Shown: positions 9,350-17,517 of the stretch, piece by piece
How the letters are laid out: each line of letters opens with the position of its first letter
Numbering within the stretch: the first letter of the stretch is position 1
Origin: Ruminococcus sp.
Lineage (GTDB): Bacteria; Bacillota; Clostridia; Oscillospirales; Ruminococcaceae
Direction of reading: 5' to 3'
DNA length: 41,497 nucleotides
NCBI GenBank assembly: GCA_017523285.1
Contig: JAFWWU010000040.1
Span: forward strand, 1 to 41,497
Notes under the pieces: generated by a model
Seen by the model: only the letters and a program-made list of their open reading frames with translations
Told to the model about the DNA's origin: nothing
Database searches by the model: none
Position numbers and translations under genes: made by a program

Positions 9350-10843
9350 TTATGCATCCGTATTATTTGCAGTAGGGAAGCTGCTTATTTTTCCATAAAT
9401 ATACTGATTAAGAAGAACAGCATCATTTATAGCAATATTACCATCACCGTCAATATCAGCTGCTGCGGAAGTTGCTGAACCTGAGAAGCTATTCAGAACA
9501 GCTTTTCTCATAAGCGGAAGATCATAAATATCAATTTCACTATCATTATTCATATCTCCACGCATAGCCTTTGATGAAGGTGTTGAGCTGATTTTGTTCT
9601 CCTGAGCAAGAATTGCATCGTCAATATAGAAATCAGTCGTTGTATCTACTGTTTGAACGTATAGAAGCATATTTGAAGCATCGTCAGGAATTTTAAATCC
9701 TGGATTTGAAAGCTGTACCCACTCACCATTAGAGCCTGTTGCAGTTGCAACATCTGCATACTGTTCTGTACCTGAGGAATCTGTATACTGGAGAGTTAGG
9801 TTGAAATCTTCTGATGAAGTTTCATTCTGCATAGCCATTACGCTGAAGCCATAGCTTTCTCCTGCTTTGAATGTATATTCGTCGAGATTAATTGCCGCAC
9901 CATTCCATGAATCAGTACGTCCGCTTATTGCAAGCGATTTGCTTCCACTGTTACTTTCATTTGATGAATTGGTCACTATAGAATTACCTATGCTTGCGAA
10001 ATCGCCGGTACTCGATTCAAATGATTCATTAATATAATGACCGTTTTCATCAGGTTCCATTGGTTTCGTTGGTTCAGGAGGAATTTCTGTATCATCTGTT
10101 TGGTCAAACTTGTTGATAGTTTTACCATCTATAGTTATGATATTTTTCTTAACTTCTGCATAACCGCTTGACTGATATCCTTCAACAACGAGTGATACTT
10201 CATAAAGCTCTGAACCCATATCAAGACCAAGCTTTTCCCACTGCTTGAAGTGCTCTGAAATATCAATTACACCCTTTGAGCTCTTGTCGTTGTCACGACG
10301 AACAGAGAAGTACTGTAGAAATGTAGCTGTACCAACAATAGAAGGCTGATAATAACGCATAGCCTTGTAAACATCGTAAATATGTCCGTTTACTGTGATA
10401 GTACCAACTTGTCCCTGTCCTCCCGGTGGACGCCATGTGCCATAGTTCTCGATAATGAAAAATTCAACGAGAGAATTTTTTGTCCAGCCGTAAACAGCAA
10501 GATAAGAGTTGCCGTTTGGTCTGTAATCTGCGTCATAATACATCTTGATATCACCAACAGACTCCCATGTAGGAGAATTTGATGCCCATTTCTTACCTGT
10601 TTTGGCATGATAGTATTCAACTTTGTTCCATTCAGCGATAAACCCGCCGTAGTCTTTAAGTTCCATTTTGGCTGTTCCCTTATCATCCTCGTTCAAAAGC
10701 TCCCAGTCAAGACCACCATGAGTACCCTGTTCGTACAGGTCAGCGGCGTTTGCAGCCATAGGCTTTGTCACAGGTGTGAATGAAAATCCTAGAATTGCGG
10801 CGAGTGAGCCTGTGAAAGCCTTTTTCAATAAGTTTTTCTTCAT
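9350..10843 (-). CDS. Secreted GH11 xylanase - CBM22 - dockerin
   Basis: 497 aa from the Met at 10843, chosen because GAGGA at 10857-10853 sits 9 nt upstream, while the next upstream Met (10852) has no spacing. Signal peptide 1-~33; GH11 ~42-240 with the same catalytic positions as its neighbour (Glu127 in LVEFFIIENY, Glu221 in VVEGYQSSG); CBM22-type module ~270-415; terminal type I dockerin ~428-490. It is a tandem paralog of the gene at 6615-9008 but lacks the Thr linker and CE1 esterase. Parts of the two genes are nearly identical at the DNA level and others (linker between GH11 and CBM22, mature N-terminus) clearly diverged. Cellulosomal endoxylanase by family knowledge. Confidence 0.94.
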   Translation of the reverse strand: MKKNLLKKAFTGSLAAILGFSFTPVTKPMAANAADLYEQGTHGGLDWELLNEDDKGTAKMELKDYGGFIAEWNKVEYYHAKTGKKWASNSPTWESVGDIKMYYDADYRPNGNSYLAVYGWTKNSLVEFFIIENYGTWRPPGGQGQVGTITVNGHIYDVYKAMRYYQPSIVGTATFLQYFSVRRDNDKSSKGVIDISEHFKQWEKLGLDMGSELYEVSLVVEGYQSSGYAEVKKNIITIDGKTINKFDQTDDTEIPPEPTKPMEPDENGHYINESFESSTGDFASIGNSIVTNSSNESNSGSKSLAISGRTDSWNGAAINLDEYTFKAGESYGFSVMAMQNETSSEDFNLTLQYTDSSGTEQYADVATATGSNGEWVQLSNPGFKIPDDASNMLLYVQTVDTTTDFYIDDAILAQENKISSTPSSKAMRGDMNNDSEIDIYDLPLMRKAVLNSFSGSATSAAADIDGDGNIAINDAVLLNQYIYGKISSFPTANNTDA

Positions 10844-10926
10844 ATGTACCATTCCTCGCTTTCTAAAAATAAAAAATTTAATTAAAATGAATATTGCAAT
10901 TAACACATTATACTATTTACAATTAT

Positions 10927-10955
10927 ATTATATTGCTTTTTTGTTAAATGTTCAA
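10927..10955 (-). promoter_or_regulatory. Putative promoter of the second xylanase gene
   Basis: On the - strand: TTGAAC (10955-10950), 17-nt spacer, TATAAT (10932-10927), about 75 nt before the ribosome site. The xylanase and the + strand esterase are divergent and their promoters lie about 130 nt apart, so a shared regulator could bind between them; no operator palindrome stood out. Confidence 0.65.
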
Positions 10956-11084
10956 GTGAAATATTGCGATTTTATTTGAAATGTATAATAAATAATGTTA
11001 AATCTGTACAAATGTACAATAAAAGCGAATAATTAAAGTTTATTAATTTGTTAGGATAATATAAATGAAATCACTATACATATC

Positions 11085-11113
11085 TTGATTTATTTAACAT
11101 AATATGATATAAT
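11085..11113 (+). promoter_or_regulatory. Promoter of the cytoplasmic esterase gene
   Basis: TTGATT (11085-11090), 17 nt, TATAAT (11108-11113) with TGA before the -10 (extended). Leader of ~37 nt ending in AGGAGG at 11144-11149. Confidence 0.75.
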
Positions 11114-11156
11114 TTCTTACAAGAAATAATTATGCTAACTGACAGGAGGAATAACT

Positions 11157-12074
11157 ATGGCATTACCGGATTTTAAAAAACTCGAACAGGATAAAACAGC
11201 TGTACCTGAGTGGGCAAAATACCTCAGAGAAGATGAGTTTATCAGCTATGAAAACACATACAAAAGCAAAATATACTTTGATTTATTCGATAAGTATGTT
11301 TATCCATGTGAAACAACAGGGGATATCCGCTATTATGTCTATAACCCTATCAAGCATGGTGCAGACCCTGCAAAAAAATATCCAATTCTTATGTGGCTTC
11401 ACGGAGCAAGTAACTCTCTCATGGAAGAGGGCTGGATTATGTGCTGTGGAGCAGAGCAGTATGCCTCACCAAAATATCAGAGTGAAATGGGCGGAGCTTT
11501 CATAATCGTTCCTCTTGCCAATGAAGAACGTCTGCACGACGGTAAAATAGAGGGTACATGGTCTTATGAGCATGCTGAGCCGATTAAAGCGATTTATGAT
11601 AAGGTATGTGAGCAATACAGTGAAAATATAAGCAAAAAATTCGTAATGGGTGCTTCATCAGGCGGATATTTTACATGGCATCTCATTGAAACATACTGCG
11701 GATATTTTGACGGAGCTATTCCGATTTCATCATTTTATATTCCTGATGACAATTCACTCAAAAGAATTACAGAAGCTGGTACAAATCTCATTATTGCACA
11801 TGGCAGACATGACGAAATGGCTGATTTTAATGAATGTATTCAGCCACGTATTGAAGCACTTGAAAAGCTTGATAATTGTATCTGTTTCTTTCCTGAGTGG
11901 GTGTATAACGGTGACGGAGGAGTTTCCTCTGTTTTCTACGGTTTTGAAATGGGACAGCATTGTATGATTAACTGGATTCAGCATAATCTTATGTTTGATA
12001 GCGGTAAACCAGCCGATACTCATATCCCAAATGGCGTAACAGGTTGGATTAAGAGTGTCTGTGAAATCAAATAA
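11157..12074 (+). CDS. CE1/alpha-beta hydrolase esterase, no signal peptide
   Basis: 305 aa with an esterase-D-like alpha/beta-hydrolase core. Nucleophile Ser lies in MGASSGG, the probable acid Asp in AHGRHDEM and the His in MGQHCMI; YPILMWLHGASNS is the strand-turn with the oxyanion region. There is no signal peptide, dockerin or membrane segment, so it is predicted to be cytoplasmic. Strong AGGAGG 7 nt before ATG. It is divergent from the xylanase pair, which suggests it deacylates imported acetylated or feruloylated xylo-oligosaccharides; this is an inference from context, and a role on another ester is possible. Confidence 0.75.
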   Translation: MALPDFKKLEQDKTAVPEWAKYLREDEFISYENTYKSKIYFDLFDKYVYPCETTGDIRYYVYNPIKHGADPAKKYPILMWLHGASNSLMEEGWIMCCGAEQYASPKYQSEMGGAFIIVPLANEERLHDGKIEGTWSYEHAEPIKAIYDKVCEQYSENISKKFVMGASSGGYFTWHLIETYCGYFDGAIPISSFYIPDDNSLKRITEAGTNLIIAHGRHDEMADFNECIQPRIEALEKLDNCICFFPEWVYNGDGGVSSVFYGFEMGQHCMINWIQHNLMFDSGKPADTHIPNGVTGWIKSVCEIK

Positions 12075-12080
12075 AACTTA

Positions 12081-12104
12081 AAGGGCGGAAAATTTTCCGC
12101 CCTT
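12081..12104. terminator. Bidirectional palindromic terminator
   Basis: Perfect 24-bp palindrome (AAGGGCGGAAAA and its complement) between the converging esterase and membrane-protein genes; 10-bp effective stem with AT-rich flanks on both sides. Confidence 0.8.
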
Positions 12105-12113
12105 AATTCATAT

Positions 12114-13124
12114 TCAATCATATTCTTCTTCATCATCATAGTAATAGTATTTTGATACATTTGAATTATCAAATCTGTCAATAACAGATTCAGACAATAT
12201 CTCAAGCAATTCCTCAAACAGCAGAGTATCATCAATCGGAATAGATAACCTATCAGCACAATATCTCATAAATAAATCAATTTCATTATCAGCATTTCTG
12301 CCTGTTGATGATATTTCATCAAAATCAACCTTGCCATATATACAGAGTTCATCCATATAACAGAATATTTTATCAGCCTGCTCCGTATCAGGGAGTAAAG
12401 GAACTCTTGTAAGAAACATATTTTTATCTTCTTCAGGAGCTTTTTTGCTTGCTATAATTATAAATAGTCCTATTATCATAAATAATACAAGAACAGCACA
12501 TCCGCCAATAGTATCTGTGGTATATTTTCCGTAATCATCAATAAGTCCCACTGTAATTATTGCGGAAGAAAAAACCGTTATTGCATATCCGAATATTTCT
12601 GGTATAATACGTCGTTTATATTTGTGTTGTTTTATTCCGTATCTGATAAAAGCGATACCTATAAGTAAAAAAGCAATGTAAATCGGCAGTGTTCCGAACA
12701 GAGTATAATCTTTTTCTTTAATAGACGCAAACGGAATAAACAGCGTCATAATCAATCCGAATAAAGTGCCTATAATACCTATAACCGAACATAAAACAGC
12801 CTTGATTATACTGAATTTCGGAGTCTTATTCCTTGCATAGCCTTTTATAATGATATTTACATCTGACATTCGGTCAATCGTAATTTTCCCTGCATTAATA
12901 TCAGAAAAAAGATTATACAGATTCTCATAGTCAGGAGCTATAAAAGAGAAATTCTGCCCGTCAAAAGATAAATAAACAATGATATTCTTTTTCTGATTAT
13001 ACGCTTTCAGATTATATGTATCATTGATGAATACGATTGAGTTATCAGTATAATCATATTTTGTATTATCGGAAGGATTTGTCTTTAATCTTTTATATAC
13101 ATCAGATATTGAGTTCATATTCAT
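12114..13124 (-). CDS. Unknown four-helix membrane protein
   Basis: 336 aa. I do not recognise a family. A soluble N-terminal domain of ~100 aa (repeated beta-strand-like YNQKKNIIVYLSF, NFSFIAPDYENLY) precedes four predicted membrane helices at about 106-133, 143-165, 176-195 and 205-226. A cytoplasmic C-terminal domain of ~110 aa ends in an acidic, Tyr-rich tail (YYYYDDEEEYD). Ribosome site AAAGGGA 6 nt before ATG at 13124. Monocistronic, sharing only its terminator with the esterase gene. The topology would fit a sensor or scaffold. Confidence 0.6.
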   Translation of the reverse strand: MNMNSISDVYKRLKTNPSDNTKYDYTDNSIVFINDTYNLKAYNQKKNIIVYLSFDGQNFSFIAPDYENLYNLFSDINAGKITIDRMSDVNIIIKGYARNKTPKFSIIKAVLCSVIGIIGTLFGLIMTLFIPFASIKEKDYTLFGTLPIYIAFLLIGIAFIRYGIKQHKYKRRIIPEIFGYAITVFSSAIITVGLIDDYGKYTTDTIGGCAVLVLFMIIGLFIIIASKKAPEEDKNMFLTRVPLLPDTEQADKIFCYMDELCIYGKVDFDEISSTGRNADNEIDLFMRYCADRLSIPIDDTLLFEELLEILSESVIDRFDNSNVSKYYYYDDEEEYD

Positions 13125-13249
13125 AATTTTTCCCTTTCGTTACACAGGATATCATTTATTATATCATAATTCGCAAATCAGTTCAATACTTCAAAAATGT
13201 ATTTGCATTTTTATATAAAAAGATATATAATGTAGTAAACGAATTATCA

Positions 13250-13280
13250 TATTAAAGTGTCATTGCGATAATATATTCTT
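13250..13280 (+). promoter_or_regulatory. Lipoprotein promoter cassette, copy 1
   Basis: TATTAAAGTGTCATTGCGATAATATATT-type element with an extended -10 (TGC before GATAAT at 13267-13272). The same element, and the leader around ATACAAATATTT and AAGGGGYGATTTT, recurs in front of the next lipoprotein gene at 14100. Confidence 0.65.
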
Positions 13281-13315
13281 AATTCATAATACAAATATTT
13301 ATAAGGGGCGATTTT

Positions 13316-14014
13316 ATGATAAGAAAAACACTGAGTTTATTATGCGTTGTTATGCTTTTAGGTGTGATGTGTGGCTGTAAGAATAATCATAAATTCACTG
13401 TTGATGAAATTCTTGAATATATGAATGAAAAATATGACGAAGAGTTTACTTACATCAGACCAAAAGATGTATATCAGCCAACAAAAGAGTCATTTGAGAT
13501 TTTCGTGGCAAGTGATAAATATCCCGATGAGATGATATATGCAAGATGCCTTCTTGATGCAGAAACGGGAGAAAAACGATTTTGCGATAATTATGTTTCG
13601 TACATTTATGAAGATGAAGTTCGTGATTTATTGACTGAATTGACTCAAGAAGTTTATACAGATGCAAAAGTAAGATATGTGCCAATTTATAAAACAGCTT
13701 CTACCCATAGTAGTGAGGATATCCCAACTTTAGAACAGTATTTATCCAGAACCTATTCCTCCATTAGCTATATGATTTTACTTCCTGATGAACATGATGA
13801 GACGTTATATAAAGAAGAAATGAATGCATTGATTGAGAAATTAAAGGAAAAGAAGGTAGTTTGTAGTATTACTATTGCATATTCAAATGACCGTACACAA
13901 TATGATTCATTTGTTACTGATGATTGGCCTAATTCTGAACACCTAATCTATAAATTACATGGAGATATAAGAATCGGGGAAGATTTCGAAATTGAATTTG
14001 AAGAATGGAGATGA
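13316..14014 (+). CDS. Putative lipoprotein, family member 1
   Basis: 232 aa. Starts MIRKTLSLLCVVMLLGVMCGC: a lipoprotein signal with lipid-modified Cys21. The mature part has a motif shared with the proteins at 14165 and 40107 (EYMNEKYDEEFTY near the start, then a region with D-x-x-T/L before two strand-rich halves), so the three form a family. No known domain is recognised. AAGGGGCGA ribosome site. Predicted to be anchored on the outside of the membrane. The N-terminal 12 codons and 5' leader are almost identical to those of the next gene, showing tandem duplication followed by divergence of the mature part. Confidence 0.72.
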   Translation: MIRKTLSLLCVVMLLGVMCGCKNNHKFTVDEILEYMNEKYDEEFTYIRPKDVYQPTKESFEIFVASDKYPDEMIYARCLLDAETGEKRFCDNYVSYIYEDEVRDLLTELTQEVYTDAKVRYVPIYKTASTHSSEDIPTLEQYLSRTYSSISYMILLPDEHDETLYKEEMNALIEKLKEKKVVCSITIAYSNDRTQYDSFVTDDWPNSEHLIYKLHGDIRIGEDFEIEFEEWR

Positions 14015-14020
14015 TTAATA

Positions 14021-14098
14021 ATGGCAGTAAAACAAATACCTACTGAAATAATTTCTGAAGCTGAAGTTGCAATGATTCTCAACACTCTAATAGAATAG
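14021..14098 (+). CDS. Micro-ORF (25 aa) after lipoprotein 1
   Basis: ATG at 14021 with GGAG 10 nt upstream, 6 nt after the lipoprotein stop; product begins MAVKQIPTEIISEAEVAM and ends with a TAG at 14096. Either a tiny translated ORF or the remaining N-terminus of a lost gene. The next promoter cassette begins immediately after the stop. No homology recognised. Confidence 0.3.
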   Translation: MAVKQIPTEIISEAEVAMILNTLIE

Positions 14099-14099
14099 T

Positions 14100-14130
14100 A
14101 TATTAAAGCGACATTGCTATAATATATTTC
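14100..14130 (+). promoter_or_regulatory. Lipoprotein promoter cassette, copy 2
   Basis: TATTAAAGCGACATTGC then TATAAT at 14118-14123, an extended -10 (TGC-TATAAT). Matches copy 1 at 13250 nearly base for base and is followed by the same ATACAAATATTT and AAGGGGTGATTTT leader. Confidence 0.7.
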
Positions 14131-14164
14131 TGATAAAATACAAATATTTTTAAGGGGTGATTTT

Positions 14165-14959
14165 ATGATAAGAAAAACACTAAGTTTATTTTTATGTGCT
14201 GTTATGCTTTTGGGTGTAATGTGTAGTTGTGACAGAACTCCAAACAAAAGGGATGAATATAAATCGCTTGATACCGATAAGGCAGCAGAAGTGGCTTTGG
14301 AATATATGAACAATAAATATGATAAAGAATTCCAAGTTGTCAGTAGCGAAAAGGATGCAAGCCACAGCATTGTGCCCGGCGTAATTCAGGATTGTTGGTG
14401 TGATGTTGAGTTTAAAATTAATAATTCAGAATCAGACGAAACATATACAGTTCGTGTCATCAATACTGAAAATGAAAAAGAATATACTATTAAATGGGAT
14501 AATTATATGACTACGCTTGTGAAACCATGGCTCAAAGAGCAGATGGATGAAATACTATCACAACTTGATATCGAATGTTTTACAATTCTTTGGTCAGCCA
14601 ATGAAAGAAATACATCCGGATTTGGATTTTCATCACAATTCAAGCATATAGATGAAAACGATTCGCTCAAAGAAATTGCTAATATATACAATTTATCTTT
14701 AACTTACTGTATAGTCATACCATCATCGTCATATAATGCTACGATAGATTATAGTATAGAAAAAATATACAGAGAATACTTCCCCCAAGATTTTAATGGT
14801 GATTATTCTGGAGATTGTGTTAATATAGAGATTTATACTTATACTGATGACTTTTATGACAAATACAAGAAAGCTGTTATAGAGGAAAATCAAGGAGATA
14901 ATGAGTTAGAAAATTATAATGACTTTGAAGTGCATTACAACAAAATTTATTTAAATTAG
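14165..14959 (+). CDS. Putative lipoprotein, family member 2
   Basis: 264 aa. Signal MIRKTLSLFLCAVMLLGVMCSC with lipid Cys22. The mature region starts AAEVALEYMNNKYDKEF, then a strand-rich half, then DNYMTTLVKPWLKEQMDEIL, matching MSDIIEPMIKEDMDDVL of the protein at 40107, and a C-terminal IEIYTYTDDF matched by FFHVYTYSDEDF there. No catalytic motif is seen, and the family is unknown to me. The stop codon overlaps a strong AGGAGG that serves the micro-ORF at 14970. Extracytoplasmic, membrane-anchored. Confidence 0.72.
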   Translation: MIRKTLSLFLCAVMLLGVMCSCDRTPNKRDEYKSLDTDKAAEVALEYMNNKYDKEFQVVSSEKDASHSIVPGVIQDCWCDVEFKINNSESDETYTVRVINTENEKEYTIKWDNYMTTLVKPWLKEQMDEILSQLDIECFTILWSANERNTSGFGFSSQFKHIDENDSLKEIANIYNLSLTYCIVIPSSSYNATIDYSIEKIYREYFPQDFNGDYSGDCVNIEIYTYTDDFYDKYKKAVIEENQGDNELENYNDFEVHYNKIYLN

Positions 14960-14969
14960 GAGGTAGGAT

Positions 14970-15065
14970 ATGTCACTTTCAAACGAACAACTTATTAAAC
15001 TTGATGTATTAGCTTATTATTCCGCTTTTTCTAATTATATTGCAAGAACGGTTTTATTTAAATGA
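14970..15065 (+). CDS. Micro-ORF (31 aa) with a very strong ribosome site
   Basis: ATG 6 nt after a perfect AGGAGGT (14958-14964) that overlaps the stop of lipoprotein 2. Product begins MSLSNEQLIKLDVLAYYSAF and ends VLFK at a TGA (15063). The translational coupling is convincing but the product is short, so it may be the head of a truncated gene whose remainder was lost by the deletion suggested downstream. Confidence 0.4.
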   Translation: MSLSNEQLIKLDVLAYYSAFSNYIARTVLFK

Positions 15066-15099
15066 AAATTAGTATGAGTATATATGTTTAGTATAAAAT

Positions 15100-15215
15100 A
15101 GTATATTAAAGCGTCACTTAAAGTAATGCTCAGCAATGGTGGATATATTCATAATGAAGATGAATTAAAATACTATGTCAGAATTAAAAAAGATAACTCG
15201 GAGGTACAAAAATGA
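15100..15215 (+). pseudogene. Promoter-cassette copy 3 fused to a C-terminal coding relic
   Basis: AGTATATTAAAGCGTCAC (from 15101) repeats the cassette of copies 1 and 2 but breaks off before the -10. It runs straight into a frame without stops encoding MLSNGGYIHNEDELKYYVRI... to a TGA at 15213-15215 that overlaps the ATG of the next gene (ATGA). It looks like a deletion joined the front of a third cassette to the tail of a lost gene. No identity can be given to the relic. Confidence 0.4.
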
Positions 15216-15829
15216 AAGTATTGATTATTAACGGAAGCCCACATAAAAACGGAAGTACATACACAGCACTTCACGAAATGGAAAAGATTTTTCTCTCAGA
15301 AAATATTGAAACAGAGATAATTCAGGTAGGTCATTTACCGATAAGAGGCTGTATTGCATGTCGCAGTTGCTACGAAACAGGGAAGTGCGCTTTTGATGAT
15401 ATCGTAAACGAGCTTGCTCCGAAGTTTGAGGAATGTGACGGCTTGGTTGTAGGCTCACCTGTGTATTATGCCTCAGCAAATGCAACACTTATTGCACTTC
15501 TTGACAGATTGTTTTACAGCACAAAATTCGATAAAACTATGAAAGTCGGAGCGTCAGTTGTTTCTGCAAGAAGAGGTGGACTTTCATCCACATTTGATGA
15601 GCTTAATAAGTATTTTACAATATGCGGAATGCCTGTTGCATCGGGACAATACTGGAACAGTATTCATGGTGCAAATGCAGATGATGCGTTGCAGGATGCC
15701 GAGGGATTACAGTCTATGAGAACTCTCGCTAAAAATATGACATTCTTAATGAAAAGTATAGCTCTTGGCAAAGAAAAATATGGTCTGCCCGAAAAAGAAG
15801 AACATCTCTGGACTAATTTTATAAGATAA
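15212..15829 (+). CDS. NADPH-dependent FMN reductase / iron-sulfur flavoprotein-like oxidoreductase
   Basis: 205 aa. Flavodoxin-like fold: NGSPHKNGSTYTAL is the FMN phosphate loop; GSPVYYASANATLIALLDR is the second flavin segment. CIACRSCYETGKC carries four Cys in C-x2-C-x2-C-x5-C spacing, typical of iron-sulfur flavoprotein-type reductases of anaerobes. Ribosome site TCGGAGG 8 nt upstream. Usually involved in flavin, quinone or metal reduction or oxygen detoxification; exact substrate unknown. Converges on a monooxygenase/flavodoxin pair on the other strand. Confidence 0.88.
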   Translation: MKVLIINGSPHKNGSTYTALHEMEKIFLSENIETEIIQVGHLPIRGCIACRSCYETGKCAFDDIVNELAPKFEECDGLVVGSPVYYASANATLIALLDRLFYSTKFDKTMKVGASVVSARRGGLSSTFDELNKYFTICGMPVASGQYWNSIHGANADDALQDAEGLQSMRTLAKNMTFLMKSIALGKEKYGLPEKEEHLWTNFIR

Positions 15830-15854
15830 ATATGATGCTTTGAATGTAAACAAG

Positions 15855-15878
15855 CCCGTTATCTGAAAAGATAACGGG
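15855..15878. terminator. Hairpin between converging redox genes
   Basis: 10-bp perfect stem CCCGTTATCT / AGATAACGGG with a GAAA tetraloop. Only weak U-tracts on either side, but the position between 15829 (+) and 15889 (-) fits a shared terminator. Confidence 0.65.
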
Positions 15879-15888
15879 ATGATTTGTG

Positions 15889-16221
15889 TTATTCATTTAT
15901 AAACTGCTTATCTGTTTCGGGTATTCCGTTTTCATCGCTGACATAGCGTTCTACCTTCATGCGCAGGTTGTATTTCGAGCGTAATTCAAGTATTCTGCTC
16001 ATCATCTCGGAAGCATGGTGTTCATCCAATGCCTCCTGATTTATCCAGCTGTCAATTAAAAGCACTGTTTCATTATCGCTTAAAGGGAAGAAGTAATCAT
16101 ATTTCAGATTTCCTTTTTCTGCACGGATTTCCTCAACAATTCCACTGCTTGTCATTTCTTCGGCAAATTTTCTTGCGTTTCCATTTTTACCGTAATAATA
16201 AATATTAATCGTAATTGCCAT
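15889..16221 (-). CDS. ABM-domain (YgiN-like) putative quinol monooxygenase
   Basis: 110 aa, a single antibiotic-biosynthesis-monooxygenase ferredoxin-like domain (PF03992): MAITINIYYYGKNGNARKFAEEM at the start, a central strand with ETVLLIDSWINQEALDEHHAS, and the typical EMMSRILELRSKY helix. AAGGAG 6 nt before ATG. Lies 27 nt downstream of a flavodoxin gene and is probably co-transcribed. Family members act on quinols or haem without metal cofactors; the reaction here is unknown. Confidence 0.78.
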   Translation of the reverse strand: MAITINIYYYGKNGNARKFAEEMTSSGIVEEIRAEKGNLKYDYFFPLSDNETVLLIDSWINQEALDEHHASEMMSRILELRSKYNLRMKVERYVSDENGIPETDKQFINE

Positions 16222-16248
16222 GTTAACTCCTTGTTACGTTCGAGTATA

Positions 16249-16722
16249 TCAGAACTCTGATGCCCATTCAGCAAGTTCATCTGCATCAGGTCTGCCGTTA
16301 AACAGCTTTCCTGTAATAAGTTCTGCGCCTTTGCAACTGTCAGCAAGCTTTTCAGCAGTCTTACCGAATCCGCTTCCTCCTGAGGTTGCGAAAAGAACAA
16401 TTTTCTTTCCTGAAAAATCATAGCTTTCAAGAAAAGTGTTGATAATCGTCGGAGCAATATACCACCAGATAGGAAATCCAACGAATATAATATCATATTC
16501 GTTTATATCAGAGAGTTTTTCTGCTATTTCAGGACGAAATGACAGATTACTCATTTCGACGGAGCTTCTTGAATTCTTGTCTTGCCAGTTAAGGTCTGCA
16601 TCTGTGTAGGGGATAGCAGGTTTGATTTCAAAAAGGTCTGTTCCTGCCGCCACAGAAAGTGACTTCGCTACCTTTGCAGTTACTCCGCTTGCAGAAAAAT
16701 ATGCTGTAAGTTTTTTGCTCAT
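16249..16722 (-). CDS. Flavodoxin family protein
   Basis: 157 aa. The FMN loop is SASGVTAKVAKSL near the N-terminus; GFPIWWYIAPTIINTFLESYDF and LFATSGGSGFGKTAEKL are the other flavodoxin_4 segments. Long enough for a single flavodoxin domain, no signal. GGAGG 8-9 nt before ATG at 16722. With the ABM protein it forms a two-gene redox unit, plausibly for quinone or oxidative-stress chemistry. Confidence 0.88.
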   Translation of the reverse strand: MSKKLTAYFSASGVTAKVAKSLSVAAGTDLFEIKPAIPYTDADLNWQDKNSRSSVEMSNLSFRPEIAEKLSDINEYDIIFVGFPIWWYIAPTIINTFLESYDFSGKKIVLFATSGGSGFGKTAEKLADSCKGAELITGKLFNGRPDADELAEWASEF

Positions 16723-16776
16723 GATAAGTCCTCCATTGTATCAGTAGGCTGAAAACGCCATTTTTACGTAATGAAA

Positions 16777-17220
16777 TTATATTTCTTTTTGCAGATAAAT
16801 CATATCTATAAGCTGAATACCACATTCAAAAATTGGATGGTCGTAGTTATCGGTAAAGAAATTCGGTATGATGTGAGAACGAACAAATCCGCATTTCTCG
16901 TAAAATGGAATAGTCATCGGACTGTCACCTGTACCGACTTGCAAAACAGAATAGTTTTCTTTATATTTTTTTGAAATATATTCAATCAGCTTTCTAGCAT
17001 ATCCTTTACCTTGAAATTCGGGATATGTTGCAATATTCTTGATTTCAAGAATACCATTTCCTTCGTCGGCTACAACACATTCGCATTTAACACCATTATC
17101 ATCAAGAATATACATTGTGCCTTTATCGATATAGCGGTCAATCATATCCTCCTGCTCGTCGGCAAGTAAAAGCAGTGAAAGATATTGTTTTTTATTATTC
17201 TTGATTTCTCTTATTTCCAT
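16777..17220 (-). CDS. GNAT family N-acetyltransferase
   Basis: 147 aa from the ATG at 17220 (MEIREIKNNK); the frame extends further upstream but that part is low-complexity and lacks a ribosome site, whereas CGGAG lies 13 nt before 17220. Acetyl-CoA site in YPEFQGKGYARKLIEYI, preceded by the strand ILEIKNIATY, followed by LQVGTGDSPMTIPFYEKCGF. Substrate unknown. Followed on the - strand by the flavodoxin gene after 54 nt. Confidence 0.85.
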   Translation of the reverse strand: MEIREIKNNKKQYLSLLLLADEQEDMIDRYIDKGTMYILDDNGVKCECVVADEGNGILEIKNIATYPEFQGKGYARKLIEYISKKYKENYSVLQVGTGDSPMTIPFYEKCGFVRSHIIPNFFTDNYDHPIFECGIQLIDMIYLQKEI

Positions 17221-17306
17221 TATATTTTTTGTACTCCGTTTTTTCTTATTATAACATAAAATTATGCATTTGTCTATTCTGTTATTTATATTTGATTGGA
17301 AATCTT

Positions 17307-17351
17307 TTCTATTTCCCAAAAACAAAATTCATACGATTTTGGGAAATAGAA
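17307..17351. repeat. 15-bp perfect inverted repeat
   Basis: TTCTATTTCCCAAAA (17307-17321) and its exact complement (17337-17351) with a 15-nt loop, in the 327-nt gap between the GNAT and Fic genes. No T-tract suited to a terminator follows on the + strand. The remaining part of the gap (17352-17517) shows no convincing gene. Confidence 0.6.
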
Positions 17352-17517
17352 TGAAAATGTTTTTTCTAAACACGCTCTTATTTCAGAAGAAAGCTGCCGT
17401 TAGTTCAAAGATAAGACAAAAAGTTAGGAGAAAAAAGTATAAATAAGAACATCATGGTTATATTGTATACCGAATGTGAAAACAGTTTGATTATAGCATA
17501 ACCCAAATAAAAAATAA

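Noticed and set aside
16777-17325. GNAT gene starting at 17325
   Set aside because: The extra 35 residues are low-complexity and cover the intergenic region; ATG at 17220 starts the domain.
17264-17446. 60-codon + strand frame
   Set aside because: Contains the 15-bp inverted repeat, has no ribosome site and no recognisable sequence.
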